Made by a program: the position numbers and the translations under genes. DNA of 64,000 nucleotides from Yinghuangia seranimata (GTDB taxonomy: Bacteria; Actinomycetota; Actinomycetes; Streptomycetales; Streptomycetaceae), in contig NZ_JASAOI010000047.1 of assembly GCF_029953285.1 (NCBI RefSeq), positions 1-64,000 on the forward strand. The letters run 5' to 3'. A model generated the notes under the pieces. That model saw only the letters and a program-made list of their open reading frames with translations, had not been told where the DNA came from and did not search any database. Positions 17,782 to 27,008 of the stretch are shown one piece after another; the first letter of the stretch is position 1, and each line of letters begins with the position of its first letter.

Positions 17782-19833
17782 TCATCCCGTCGGGCCCGCG
17801 CCCGTCGCGGCGTCCAGCGCGAAGAGGGTTCCGTTGAGGGTGCCGAAGTACACCGCGCTCTGGGCCGCGGTGACCGGAGTGACCGCCCAGGTGCCCTGAA
17901 CACCGAACGACCAGCGTTGTGTGCCGGTCGCCGCGTCGACGGCGCGGAGGTCACCGGCCTGCGTCGGGACGTACACGAGCCCCTGAGCGACCGTCGGTTC
18001 GACCGTGATCGGCGCTTGGGCGTCGAACTCCCACTTCGGGGTGCCGTCGGCGGCGTCAAGCGCGCGCAGAACGTTGCCCGCACCCACGTACAGCCTCCCG
18101 CCGGCCGGCGCAGACGTCACGACGGCCCGCTTCCCCGCGGTGTACGACCAGCGCTCGGTCCCGGCCGCGGCGTCGACGGCGTGGACGCGGCCGTCCTGGC
18201 CGCCGACGTAGACGACGCCGTCGGAGACCACGGGTTTGCGGCCCGCAAGGCCGTTCGCGGCAAAGGTCCAACGGAGTTCGCCCGTGGCCGTGTTCAGCGC
18301 GTGCACCTTGTCGTCCACGCCGGCGATGTACAGGCTCTCGCCGGACACCACGAGGCCGGAAGCGTGCACCCCGACGAAGCTCCAGCGCAGCTTCCGCTTG
18401 CGGATGTCCACCGCAAGGACGGCGTCGGAACGACCACCGACGAACACGGTCTCGCCGGCGACCGCCGGAGCCGGCGACAGAGGGTTCGTGGTGACGACGA
18501 ACCACAGCTCGGAGCCGCCTGCGGCATCGACGGCGTAGAGCTTGTTGTCCGAGGACCCGACGTAGACGACGTCGTCGATCACGGTAGGCGGCCGGGACTC
18601 GACGCCGAACCCGTTGAACGAGGTCGCCCAACGCGGCGCGCCGGTCGCGGAGTCCACCGCGTGCAGGCCCTCGCTGTCGCTGCCCGCGATGACCAGGCCT
18701 CCGGTGACCACAGGAGCCGTGTTCCACGGTCGGCCGGCCTTGAAGCGCCACGGCCTGAACGGCTCGGACGGCGTGCGCGCGACGGGAGAGGAGGGCCCCG
18801 CGCGGTCGTCCCTCCCGAGATTCAGCGCCGCCGCCGTGATGCCGCCACCGACCGCGACAGCCGCAGCGATGCCTCCGGCGACACCGAGGAACCTGCGTCG
18901 GCCCATCCGTTCCGGCGCCGGCAACGTGGGCCCGGCAAGCAGGAGTTCCGTCTCGGCCTCGTCGGCCGGGATGGTTGCGGTCGCCGCGGGCCGGGCGACG
19001 GCCCGATCTTCGGGCGAGGGTTGGGCCGGCGCCAGGAGGCGTCGGCCGACCGCCTCGGCCGATTCGGGCCGACGGAGCGGGTCCTTGGCCAGCAACTCGA
19101 GGACGAGGTCGTCGAGGGCCGCGGGGACGCCGTCGCGTCGGAGGCCGGGACGAGGCGGGGGCGTCCGCAGGTGGGCGTTCATCATCGCCACAGGCCCGGA
19201 CGCGTCGAACGGGATTTCCCCCGTGAGGAGTTCATACAGGACGCAGCCGAACGAGTAGAGGTCCGACCGGGCGTCGCCGCCTTGCTCGTCGAACCGCTCG
19301 GGCGGCATGTAGGCGAGCGTCCCGATGACCCTGCTCGACCGGCTCGTCACGTCCGCGAACCGCGCGATCCCGAAGTCCAGGATCTTGACGGCGCCTTCGG
19401 CGGTGAGCATCAGATTGGCGGGCTTGAGGTCGCGGTGCACGACGCCCTCCGCATGCGCTCTGGCCAGCGCCGCGGCGACCTGCGCCGCCCAGCCGACCGC
19501 GACCCCCACAGCGGGCGGTCCTTCGCTGCGCAACACCTCGGCGAGGTCGCGGCCGTCGACGTATTCCATGACCAGGAACAGCGTGCCGTCGGCGGCGTCC
19601 TCGCCCAGGTCGAACACCGTGACGACGCCCGGATGGTGCAACGCGCCCGCGGTGTTCGCCTCGCGGATGAACAGTGCCGTGGCGGTCGCATCGCGGCCGT
19701 CCGGCCGAAGAAGCTTGACCGCGACGCGGCGGCCGATCAGCCGATCACGACCCTCCCACACCTCGCCCATCCCGCCACGGCCGATGAATCGGACCAGCTC
19801 GTAACGATCCGCCAGCACACGCACACGCACCAC
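17782..19833 (-). CDS. Ser/Thr protein kinase with transmembrane helix and PQQ-type beta-propeller
   Basis: The 683-residue protein has an N-terminal Hanks-type kinase (about 8-270: GRGGMGEVW, AVKLL, HRDLKPANLML, DFGIA, GTLAYMPPERF), a linker, one membrane helix at about 314-338, and an extracytoplasmic propeller of repeated PQQ-like blades (about 345-683) marked by AVDAATG- and RW-containing repeats. Kinases of this layout sense an extracellular state and phosphorylate cytoplasmic targets. All catalytic residues are present. Several in-frame GTG codons cluster at 19824-19833; the furthest is used, but 19824 has better spacing from GGGGAG. It shares its sensor plan with the caspase-like protein at 39650. 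Confidence 0.93.
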   Translation of the reverse strand: MVRVRVLADRYELVRFIGRGGMGEVWEGRDRLIGRRVAVKLLRPDGRDATATALFIREANTAGALHHPGVVTVFDLGEDAADGTLFLVMEYVDGRDLAEVLRSEGPPAVGVAVGWAAQVAAALARAHAEGVVHRDLKPANLMLTAEGAVKILDFGIARFADVTSRSSRVIGTLAYMPPERFDEQGGDARSDLYSFGCVLYELLTGEIPFDASGPVAMMNAHLRTPPPRPGLRRDGVPAALDDLVLELLAKDPLRRPESAEAVGRRLLAPAQPSPEDRAVARPAATATIPADEAETELLLAGPTLPAPERMGRRRFLGVAGGIAAAVAVGGGITAAALNLGRDDRAGPSSPVARTPSEPFRPWRFKAGRPWNTAPVVTGGLVIAGSDSEGLHAVDSATGAPRWATSFNGFGVESRPPTVIDDVVYVGSSDNKLYAVDAAGGSELWFVVTTNPLSPAPAVAGETVFVGGRSDAVLAVDIRKRKLRWSFVGVHASGLVVSGESLYIAGVDDKVHALNTATGELRWTFAANGLAGRKPVVSDGVVYVGGQDGRVHAVDAAAGTERWSYTAGKRAVVTSAPAGGRLYVGAGNVLRALDAADGTPKWEFDAQAPITVEPTVAQGLVYVPTQAGDLRAVDAATGTQRWSFGVQGTWAVTPVTAAQSAVYFGTLNGTLFALDAATGAGPTG

Positions 19834-19924
19834 TCCCCGCCCGCCGATTCCGCGCCGCCGAGGCTACCGACCAGTGGGCGGGGTCGGACGAGTCGGAGGC
19901 GCCGTCGCGGAGTGAGTCGGGCCG

Positions 19925-21646
19925 TCACGGTGTCCCGAGCAACTGCCCAGGCGCCGGGTCGGAGGTGTCGCCGCGGAGGGCACGGGCGAGGTAGAGGACG
20001 CTCCGCGCGATGTACGGGACGTGGTCGGTTCCGGCGAAGGCGTGGCCCGCGTCCGGGACGAGGACGAGCTCGACGGGGACGCCGTGCTCGGTGCAGGCGT
20101 CGGCGAGGCGTCGGCTGTGGTCGGCGGGGACGGGCGTGTCGTCGGTGCCGTGGATCAGCAGCATCGGGGCGGTACCGCCGCCGACATGGTGCAAGGGGCT
20201 TGCCTGGCGCGCCAGTTCGGTCCGGCCTCCGAGCAGTTCGTACGCCGGTGCCGCGAATCCGTTCTCGACCATGGCGGCCAGATCGGTCGGGCCGTACCAC
20301 GAGACGGCCGCCTGGATACGGCTCGTGCCCGTTGTGACGCCCACGTGGCCCTCGAGGTCGGGCCGGTCGCCGGTGGTGGCGAGGAGCGCGGCAAGGTGCC
20401 CGCCGGCGGATTCGCCCCAGGCGGCGACGCGTTCGGGGTCGATGCCGAGCCGGTCGGCGTGGTGCCTGAGCCAGCGGACCGCGCTCTTGATGTCGTGGAG
20501 CTGCGCGGGCCAGCGGCTCTCGCCGCTGAGCCGGTACTGCACCGAGGCGAACGCGATGCCGGCGGCGAGGAGTTCCTCGCGGATGCGTTCGGTGTCGATG
20601 GGGGTGGCGGTGTGCTTGTTGGTGCCCCACATCCAGGCGCCGCCGTGCAGCCAGACGACGACGGGCACCGGCCTGCCGTCGGAGGGGCGCGGTACGTCCA
20701 CGTCGATCATGAGCGGTCGGTGGCCCTGGATGCGGGCGACCAGGCCGTCGTGGAAGCGGACGCGGTCGTCCAGCTCTTCGGGGCGCGGGAACTCGTAGTC
20801 CGCGAACGTCATCAGCTCGGCTTCGGCCGGGCTCATCGGCATCACGTCGGGCGCGACCGCGGCGAGGCGGTCGGCGAACCAGTCCGCGGTGGTGACGACG
20901 ACGGGGGTGGACTGGTCGCTGTCGGGGTCGAGCACGTTGAAGATGTGGTCGGCGCCGGGAAGTTCGGTGACGGTGACGTCGGTGCCGGGGGCTTTGCGCA
21001 GCGCCGCGGCGGACGCGGCGATGTCGATGACGGTGTCGGCGCCCCCGGCCAGCCCCAGGATCGGGCGGTCGAACGCGGCGAGGGCGGCGGGCAGGTCCAT
21101 GTTCTGGACTTCCTCCCACCAGGTCCGCGAGAAGGTGAACCGGGCGAAGCCCACGTCCACGAGAACGGGATCGGCGTCGCCGGCGAACGCGGGCGCCAGG
21201 CCCGCGAAGGGGTGGCCGAAGGGGGAAGCGGGGCCGGACGACCACCAGGCCAGCGCGGCGAGCCCGGGCTCGGCCCGGGTGAGCAGCGTGGCGATCATCC
21301 CGCCCTGGGAGAAGCCGAGCACGCCGATCCGGGCCGCGTCGACGTCGTCGTGGTCGGCGAGCCACCGGTAGGCGGTGCGGGCGTCGGCGACCTCGCTGGT
21401 CACGGTCAGGTCGGTCTGCGGCAGGGTGCTAGCGCCGCAGCCCGCGAAGTCGATCCGCAGCGAGGCGACGCCGCGGGCGGCGAGGGCGGCCGCGAGCCGG
21501 GCGAACATCCCGCCGACCTCGTCGCGGTGGCTCGCGGTGCCGTGCAGCAGAACCACGGCGGGGAAGGGCCCGTCCCCGGGCGGTGTCGCCATGGTGGCCG
21601 GGATGCCACCGAGGTCGCCGGGGATGGTCAGGCTGCGCTCGTTCAT
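19925..21646 (-). CDS. Tandem alpha/beta hydrolase (two complete catalytic domains in one chain)
   Basis: The 573-residue protein is two hydrolases fused end to end. The N-terminal half (about 1-270) is a dienelactone-hydrolase/peptidase-S9-like domain with VVLLHGTA, the nucleophile elbow GFSQGG and a late His in GADHIF. The C-terminal half (about 300-560) is a hormone-sensitive-lipase/esterase-like domain with the oxyanion motif WLHGGAWMW, elbow GESAGG, HGTDDTPVP and GHAF. Both halves keep apparent Ser-Asp-His triads. It lies 79 bases downstream of the MFS exporter gene on the same strand, suggesting cotranscription. Possible roles are degradation of an ester or export-coupled resistance; the substrate is unknown. 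Confidence 0.85.
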   Translation of the reverse strand: MNERSLTIPGDLGGIPATMATPPGDGPFPAVVLLHGTASHRDEVGGMFARLAAALAARGVASLRIDFAGCGASTLPQTDLTVTSEVADARTAYRWLADHDDVDAARIGVLGFSQGGMIATLLTRAEPGLAALAWWSSGPASPFGHPFAGLAPAFAGDADPVLVDVGFARFTFSRTWWEEVQNMDLPAALAAFDRPILGLAGGADTVIDIAASAAALRKAPGTDVTVTELPGADHIFNVLDPDSDQSTPVVVTTADWFADRLAAVAPDVMPMSPAEAELMTFADYEFPRPEELDDRVRFHDGLVARIQGHRPLMIDVDVPRPSDGRPVPVVVWLHGGAWMWGTNKHTATPIDTERIREELLAAGIAFASVQYRLSGESRWPAQLHDIKSAVRWLRHHADRLGIDPERVAAWGESAGGHLAALLATTGDRPDLEGHVGVTTGTSRIQAAVSWYGPTDLAAMVENGFAAPAYELLGGRTELARQASPLHHVGGGTAPMLLIHGTDDTPVPADHSRRLADACTEHGVPVELVLVPDAGHAFAGTDHVPYIARSVLYLARALRGDTSDPAPGQLLGTP

Positions 21647-21725
21647 CGTCGTCCTTGGGTACGGGGCCCCGCGCGGCGGCCGTGCGCCGGGTCGCCGCGC
21701 GGGGCGTTCTCGGGATGCCGTGCGG

Positions 21726-23207
21726 TCAGGCTTCGGCGGTCTGCACGTCCGGCGCGGTGCCGGTGCCGGTGCCGGTGCGGGCGGGGGCGTGCGCCTGGGA
21801 GCGGATGCGGGGAACCACGAGGGTCAGCACCGCCGCCAGGACCATGAACGCGGCCATGAGCGCGAACGCATGGGTGAACGCGTCCTGCGTGGGAAGCGGC
21901 GGCGCGCCGGGCACGGAGACGGTGTCCCGGGCCAGCACCGATCCGCTGATCGCGAAGCCGAGCGACGACCCGAACGAGAACATCACCGACACGATCCCGG
22001 GAAGGAACGCCGGTGTCTCCGGCGGGGAGAACAGCACACCGAGCCCGGTCGCCGCGGTCATCGCCGCACCCGCGAAGACGCACGTGACCAGCGTGGCGAA
22101 CACGAACGCGGGAACCGTGGAGTCCATGCACAGGGCGAGTCCCACCAGCCCCGCACCCGCGACCGCCGTCGCGGTGATCAGGATCGGCCGCCATCCGACC
22201 CGGCGCGCGAGGTGGCCCATGGTCGGGGCGAAGCACACCGTCAGGAACGTGCCGGGCAGTACGGCCAGCGAGTAGTCGGTCGCGCTCAACCCGAACCCGC
22301 CGACGGCCTTGGGAAGTTCGGCCCAGAACGGCATGAGCATGTTGGTGGCCCCCATGAACCCGGCCATGCCGAACAGGATGATCACCGCCAGGCCCCACAC
22401 CCGGCGGCTGGCGAGCAGGCCGACCTGGACCATCGGGTGCGCCGAGACCCGCTCCACGACGACGAACGCGGCGATCAGGGCGACCCCGGCGACCAGCAGG
22501 AGGACGGTGCCGGCGTCGGTCCAGCCCCACGTGCCGGACTGCGCGAGCCCGGTCGAGACCGCGACGACACCCGCCCCGAGCGTCGCGATGCCCAGCCAGT
22601 CGGTGCGCTGCGAGATCGCCTGGGACCGGGGTACGAACGCGAGCACGCACACCAGGGCCACGGCACCGAGTCCGGTGGCGATCCAGAAGATCCCCCGGTA
22701 GCCGACCGTGTCCGTCACCCGCCCGGCGATGAAGACGTCGATGCCGCTGACGCCGCTGTTGAGCGCGTTCAGCCAGCCCAGGTACAGCGGGTACTCCTCG
22801 GCGGGCACCTGGTCGCGCAGGATCAGGAACGAGAGCGGCAGCGCGACCACCCCGGTCGCCTGCAGCCACCGCCCCAGGTCGAACAGCGCCAGGTTCCCCG
22901 AGGTGGCCACCAGCACGCTGCCGACGATCCCGAGCGCAAGGACCACCGTCAGCATCCGCTTCCTGCCGAACCGGTCGCTGACCGGCAGCGCGGCGGCGGA
23001 CAGCCCGCCGAGCGCGAAGAACAGCGCCTGCGACAGCGAGATCTGCGACGCCGACGCCCCCAGCTTCGGGCCGATCTTCGGAAGCGCCGGGGTGATCATC
23101 ACCGCCGCCACCTGGAAGGCGGAGATCGCGAGCAGCAGGGTCACCAGCAGGACCACCCGGGAGACCGGGCGCGTGGGTCTGGCGGCGGGGGAGGAATCAG
23201 GTGTCAT
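21726..23207 (-). CDS. MFS transporter, DHA2-like (14 helices)
   Basis: The 493-residue protein has about fourteen hydrophobic segments. Motif A-like sequence SDRFGRKRML follows the second helix, and a proline/glycine-rich motif C-like region occurs near helix 5. The length and helix number match the DHA2 drug:H+ antiporter branch. It would use proton motive force to export a small molecule. It is divergent from the Lrp-type regulator at 23322 and precedes the double hydrolase gene, so the three form a plausible regulator/exporter/esterase module. The ATG at 23205-23207 was kept because a charged N-terminal tail directly precedes helix 1. Confidence 0.9.
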   Translation of the reverse strand: MTPDSSPAARPTRPVSRVVLLVTLLLAISAFQVAAVMITPALPKIGPKLGASASQISLSQALFFALGGLSAAALPVSDRFGRKRMLTVVLALGIVGSVLVATSGNLALFDLGRWLQATGVVALPLSFLILRDQVPAEEYPLYLGWLNALNSGVSGIDVFIAGRVTDTVGYRGIFWIATGLGAVALVCVLAFVPRSQAISQRTDWLGIATLGAGVVAVSTGLAQSGTWGWTDAGTVLLLVAGVALIAAFVVVERVSAHPMVQVGLLASRRVWGLAVIILFGMAGFMGATNMLMPFWAELPKAVGGFGLSATDYSLAVLPGTFLTVCFAPTMGHLARRVGWRPILITATAVAGAGLVGLALCMDSTVPAFVFATLVTCVFAGAAMTAATGLGVLFSPPETPAFLPGIVSVMFSFGSSLGFAISGSVLARDTVSVPGAPPLPTQDAFTHAFALMAAFMVLAAVLTLVVPRIRSQAHAPARTGTGTGTAPDVQTAEA

Positions 23208-23321
23208 CGTCCACTCTCCACGAGGGCCGGTACAGCACGGCAGGGCGTCTCAGCCCCGATAGTGACGCCCAAGTCATCGAGAGCTTCGAGACACCGGAAA
23301 CCTGCGCGTAAGGTGCTGTTC

Positions 23322-24359
23322 ATGCCTGATTCCGTCACCGATTCCCCGGCCGGCCCCGTCGCCGTCGACGAGCTCGACCTCGCGGTCATCCAGGCGGTCG
23401 AACGGTCCCCACGGGCGTCCTGGGCGGTGATCGGCGCGGCCGTGGGCGTCGACCCCACCACCGCGGCCCGGCGCTGGGAGCTCATGGAACGCAGCGGGAC
23501 GGCGTGGGTGACCTGCTATCCGGTGCTGGTGACCTCGCTCGCCGTCGCCATCGTCGAACTCGCCTGCACCCCGGCGACCGCGCTCGCCACCGCGGAGAAG
23601 ATCGCCCGCGATCCGCAGGCCCAGTTCGTGGACGTCGTCACCGGCACCGGCAACGTCCTGGCCACCGTCGTCACCGACGGCATGGCCCCGATGTCGACGT
23701 ACATCCTCGGACGCCTCGGCACCACACCGGGCGTGACCGCGATCCACACCCACCCGGTGCTGACCGTGCACTCCGAAGGCACCCACATCGGACACGCGGC
23801 ACTCGACAAGGCCGCCCTGACCCGCCTCCCCGAACCCGACCACGGCCGCATCACCGGCGCGTCCGACGGCATCGACGACCTCGACCGGGCCCTGTGCCTC
23901 GTCCTCAGCCGCGACGGCCGCCGCCCGCTCAGCGCGCTCGGCCGGGACCTGGACGTCAGCGAGGCCACCGTCCGCCGACGCCTGGCCAAACTCACCAAGC
24001 TGCGCGCGCTGCGCATGATGGTCGAGGTCGCGGCGGCACAGACCTCCACCCCGCTCACCGCCTGGTACACGGCACGCACCCCCGTGCACGCGCTCACCAC
24101 GGCGGCCGCGACCATCACCGGCATGCCGAACATCAAGGCGGTCACCCTGGTGGCCGGCCCGAACAACCTCGTCTTCAAGGCCGTCTTCCGGGACCTCGCC
24201 GACATCCACCGGTTCGACACCCGGCTCAACCGGCTCCTGCCGGACCTGGAGACCACCGACCGCAAGGTGGTCCTCCGCCCGGTCCGCCTCATGAGCAGAC
24301 TCGTGGACCCGGACGGCTACGCCCGCGAGATCGTCTCCATCGACATCCGCGGCCGTTAG
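23322..24359 (+). CDS. Lrp/AsnC-family regulator with two tandem Lrp units
   Basis: The 345-residue protein is about twice the length of a normal Lrp. Residues about 15-155 form one helix-turn-helix plus RAM-type ligand domain (LDLAVIQAVERSPRASW start), and residues about 178-335 form a second (LDRALCLVLSRDGRRPLSALG, with VSEATVRRRLAKL). Such double-length Lrp proteins are common in actinomycetes and act as feast/famine-type regulators binding an amino acid or related ligand. The start is the ATG at 23322 with AAGG upstream; the frame is open much further 5' but that part is antisense to the MFS gene. It is divergent from the MFS gene, its likely target. Confidence 0.88.
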   Translation: MPDSVTDSPAGPVAVDELDLAVIQAVERSPRASWAVIGAAVGVDPTTAARRWELMERSGTAWVTCYPVLVTSLAVAIVELACTPATALATAEKIARDPQAQFVDVVTGTGNVLATVVTDGMAPMSTYILGRLGTTPGVTAIHTHPVLTVHSEGTHIGHAALDKAALTRLPEPDHGRITGASDGIDDLDRALCLVLSRDGRRPLSALGRDLDVSEATVRRRLAKLTKLRALRMMVEVAAAQTSTPLTAWYTARTPVHALTTAAATITGMPNIKAVTLVAGPNNLVFKAVFRDLADIHRFDTRLNRLLPDLETTDRKVVLRPVRLMSRLVDPDGYAREIVSIDIRGR

Positions 24360-24417
24360 CCGGCGAGGCCGCCGACGCCGGGTGGATCGTTCCCCGATCG
24401 GTCGGCGGCCCCCGGCG

Positions 24418-25269
24418 TCAGGGCGCGACGAAGGGCAGGCAGACGACCGGCCTGGCGTGGGCCGGGTCGAGCCCGTTGAGCACCAGGGCGGCGACGTTGG
24501 GGTCGACCGCGAGGCCGAGGTGGCCGCTGAAGTCCAGCCGGCACACGTCCTGGAGGACGATGTTCCTGACGTTCGCTCCGGGGATGACACCGCTGGTGTA
24601 CGGGGTCACCACCGTGTCGTAGCGGGACACGATGTTCGTGTACGTCGGTCCCGGGACGGCGACGCCGCCCGCGTCGAGGGCGGACAGGAACGCGGAGCCG
24701 GGCAGGTACTCCGCGCACGCCGGGCACCCGACGCCGTCGAGGAGCCCCTGGAGGTGGAGCGCGGAGGCGAGGGTCGCGAGTCCGTCCAGGCTCGTGCCGC
24801 GGTAGTTCGCGCCGAAGCCGACGAAGTGGTCGACCTTGGCCGCGCCGCCGAGGAACTTCATGTAGTAGGCGGGGACGGTGGTGCCCTCGGAGTGGCCGAC
24901 GATGTCGACCTTCGCCGCACGGGTGGCCGCGCGGACACGGTCCACGAACGCGCCGAGCTGCGCGGCGCTGTCCTCCATCGGGGCGAGCCCGGCGGCCTGC
25001 GGGCCCAGGACCGTCTCGCCGTACGTCTGCGAGTAGACGCAGTAGCCCTTCACCACGAGGGTCGGCGCCAGGGTGGCGAAGTTCTCCAGGTCGTTGGCGC
25101 CGAGTCCGTGGACGAGGACGACCGGTTCGGGGTGGGCGGCGCTCGGGGTGCAGGCCCAGTTGTTCCAGCCGGCCGTCGGCGTCGCGGCCGAGGCGTTCGG
25201 AGTGGAGAGGGACAGCGCGGCCACGGCGGCGATCGCGAGGGCCACGGCGGTTCTCAGGCGGGTTCGCAT
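24418..25269 (-). CDS. Secreted lipase/esterase (lipase class 2 type)
   Basis: The 283-residue protein has a Sec signal peptide (residues 1-28, ending ASA) and an alpha/beta-hydrolase fold with VVLVHGLGAND as the oxyanion region and GHSEGT as the nucleophile elbow near residue 137; a late His in DFSGHLGL completes the triad. The family hydrolyses triacylglycerols or related esters outside the cell. Four Cys residues suggest two disulphides. The start ATG is at 25267-25269; the upstream open frame lacks a signal. An inverted repeat at 25329-25352 lies in its promoter region, and a TetR gene is immediately upstream on the same strand. Confidence 0.88.
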   Translation of the reverse strand: MRTRLRTAVALAIAAVAALSLSTPNASAATPTAGWNNWACTPSAAHPEPVVLVHGLGANDLENFATLAPTLVVKGYCVYSQTYGETVLGPQAAGLAPMEDSAAQLGAFVDRVRAATRAAKVDIVGHSEGTTVPAYYMKFLGGAAKVDHFVGFGANYRGTSLDGLATLASALHLQGLLDGVGCPACAEYLPGSAFLSALDAGGVAVPGPTYTNIVSRYDTVVTPYTSGVIPGANVRNIVLQDVCRLDFSGHLGLAVDPNVAALVLNGLDPAHARPVVCLPFVAP

Positions 25270-25328
25270 GCGGTGCTCCTGGTCAGGTCGCGTGCGGTTG
25301 TTACCCGGGAGTAGAGCACGGCGGGATA

Positions 25329-25352
25329 TTGGAAACAAGAGCTCGTTTCCAA
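25329..25352. promoter_or_regulatory. Candidate operator between tetR and the lipase gene
   Basis: TTGGAAAC and GTTTCCAA form perfect eight-base arms around an eight-base spacer that itself contains the palindrome GAGCTC. The site is 60 bases upstream of the lipase start and 80 bases after the TetR stop. Binding by that TetR protein is inference. Confidence 0.5.
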
Positions 25353-25431
25353 AAAACGAACCCTGATTGCAGTTGGGTACGCCCATCGAAAGCCCCTCGG
25401 CGCGTGGGCAGTTGGGGGGCGGACGCGCCAC

Positions 25432-26094
25432 TCAGGGCGCTGCGATACCCGCGCGAACCGCCGAGTAGAACCGGAGCAGCGACTCCTCCAGCCGGGTCCG
25501 CTCCGCCGGATCGGCCGTATCGACGGTGTCCAGCAGCCAGTCGGCGATGATGTCGAACAGCCCGCCGATCACGCCGATCGCCACACCGTGCAGGTCGCCC
25601 GCCGACCGCACCCCGAACCGCGCCCAGACCGATTCGACGAACGACGCGGCCCACCGGCGGTTGGCCCGGCGCAGGCGCTCGGCGAGGGGAGTGATCGCCC
25701 GCCCCTCCCCGAAGGTCACCTTCGCGACGCGGATGTCGTCGACGAACGCGTGCGCGAACAGCCGGACCAGCCGCCGCGACGCGTCGTCCTCCCCGGTGTC
25801 CCCGGCCTCGTCGAGGGTCTCGGCCAGCCTGCCGGTCACATCGGCGACGATCCGCTCCTGCAGGGCGAGGTAGGCGGCCTCCTTGCCGTCGAAGACCTCG
25901 TAGAAGCTCTTGGTCCCGACGAACGCCCGCTTGCAGATCTGTTCGATGGACGTCTCGTGGTAGCCCTGCTCGGCGAACAGCGCCAAAGCCGCGTCCAGCA
26001 GGTCGTCCCGCCGCCGCAGCCGCCGCTGCTCGGCGTCCAGCCCCCGGATGCGCCGCCCGGCGCCGCCGGTGATCTTCGAGTCGGCCACGGGCAC
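25432..26094 (-). CDS. TetR-family transcriptional regulator
   Basis: The 220-residue protein has a TetR helix-turn-helix at about residues 28-72 (YHETSIEQICKRAFVGTKSFYE) and a long C-terminal regulatory domain. The start is the GTG at 26092-26094; GGGAGGG lies six bases upstream and overlaps the stop codon of the MgtC gene, so the two are translationally coupled. The lipase gene follows 162 bases downstream behind a good inverted repeat, making it a candidate target. The ligand is unknown. Confidence 0.86.
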   Translation of the reverse strand: MPVADSKITGGAGRRIRGLDAEQRRLRRRDDLLDAALALFAEQGYHETSIEQICKRAFVGTKSFYEVFDGKEAAYLALQERIVADVTGRLAETLDEAGDTGEDDASRRLVRLFAHAFVDDIRVAKVTFGEGRAITPLAERLRRANRRWAASFVESVWARFGVRSAGDLHGVAIGVIGGLFDIIADWLLDTVDTADPAERTRLEESLLRFYSAVRAGIAAP

Positions 26095-26097
26095 AAC

Positions 26098-26949
26098 CTA
26101 CCCTCCCGACCCGGTGGGCTGTCGGTCACCGGCGGCGACGGTCAGGATGCCGTCGATTTCGGCGAGTTCGGCGATCAAGGCCTGTGGCTCCGCGGATGGT
26201 TCGGCGCGTGGCGCGGTGCGTCGGTCCGTGCGTCGCGCCGGGGGTGCTTCGAGGTGGAGGACGACGTGGGTGACGCGTCCGCGGATGCGGTCGACGGGGT
26301 CGGGGGCGCCGGATGCGGCGGGGTCGTGGTCGCGGTGGTGGACGGCGACGTCGGTGACGCGGAACCCGTGGGCGACGGCGGCGACGAGGGTGCGGGGCAG
26401 GACGGCGTGCGCCGGCAGGTAGGTCAGGCGTAGCTCGGCGACCTGGCGGTCGACCGTGCTGAAGCGCCGGATGAGCGGGGTGTAGCCGAAGACGACCACG
26501 AAGTGCAGCGCCGTCACGGCGAGTGCGAGCAGGGGAAGGCCGGCGGCGCAGGCCATGCCGACGGCGCAGGTGAGCCAGACGACGGCCGCGGTGGTCAGGC
26601 CGTTGACGCTGTCGCGGCGGACGAAGATCAGGCCGCCGCCGAGGAAGCCGATACCCGAGACGATCTGCGCCGCGATGCGGGAGGGGTCGTAGCCCTGCGC
26701 TCCGGGAGGCAGGACGTCGGCGAAGCCGTACTTGGAGACCTCGACGAACAGCGCGGTCCCGACGCCGACGAGGGCGTGGGTGCGTAGCCCGGCGCTCTTG
26801 TTGCGGATCTCGCGTTCGGCGCCGATCGCGCTCGACAGCACGAACGCCAGCAGGATTTCCCACAGTTGCGGCCATCCGGCGCCGTGGTGGAGGGGCGCGG
26901 CCAGGCTGGGCCCGGGTATCCCGGACACCGCGGTCATCGTCCCGCCCAT
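26098..26949 (-). CDS. MgtC/SapB-family membrane protein
   Basis: This 283-residue protein has four to five membrane helices in its first 160 residues with MgtC signatures ([57 protein letters not shown]) and a soluble C-terminal domain resembling the ACT-like tail of the family. MgtC proteins are linked to magnesium limitation and membrane ATPase control; the exact role here is unknown. The start at 26949 (MGGTM) has an AAGGGCGGG stretch upstream; an alternative ATG is at 26935-26937. Its stop is three bases before the TetR start. It is divergent from the RpiR gene. Confidence 0.86.
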   Translation of the reverse strand: MGGTMTAVSGIPGPSLAAPLHHGAGWPQLWEILLAFVLSSAIGAEREIRNKSAGLRTHALVGVGTALFVEVSKYGFADVLPPGAQGYDPSRIAAQIVSGIGFLGGGLIFVRRDSVNGLTTAAVVWLTCAVGMACAAGLPLLALAVTALHFVVVFGYTPLIRRFSTVDRQVAELRLTYLPAHAVLPRTLVAAVAHGFRVTDVAVHHRDHDPAASGAPDPVDRIRGRVTHVVLHLEAPPARRTDRRTAPRAEPSAEPQALIAELAEIDGILTVAAGDRQPTGSGG

Positions 26950-26982
26950 GCGTACCCGCCCTTGGTCGACTCTTGCTTTGGA

Positions 26983-26992
26983 GGAATATTCC
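26983..26992. promoter_or_regulatory. GGAATATTCC palindrome before the RpiR gene
   Basis: A perfect ten-base palindrome, AT-rich in the middle, lies 17 bases upstream of the RpiR start and 33 bases from the divergent MgtC start. Autoregulation by the RpiR protein is a reasonable inference; RpiR/MurR proteins bind dyad sites of this kind. Confidence 0.45.
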
Positions 26993-27008
26993 AGATAATC
27001 ATGTCGGC

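Noticed and set aside
18820-18920. Twin-arginine-like motif GRRRFLG in the kinase
   Set aside because: It lies in the middle of the protein before the membrane helix, where a Tat signal would not act; it is the positive-inside flank of the helix.
21375-23321. N-terminal extension of the Lrp gene over the MFS gene
   Set aside because: The extension is antisense to a complete transporter and lacks any fold; the ATG at 23322 begins the Lrp domain directly.
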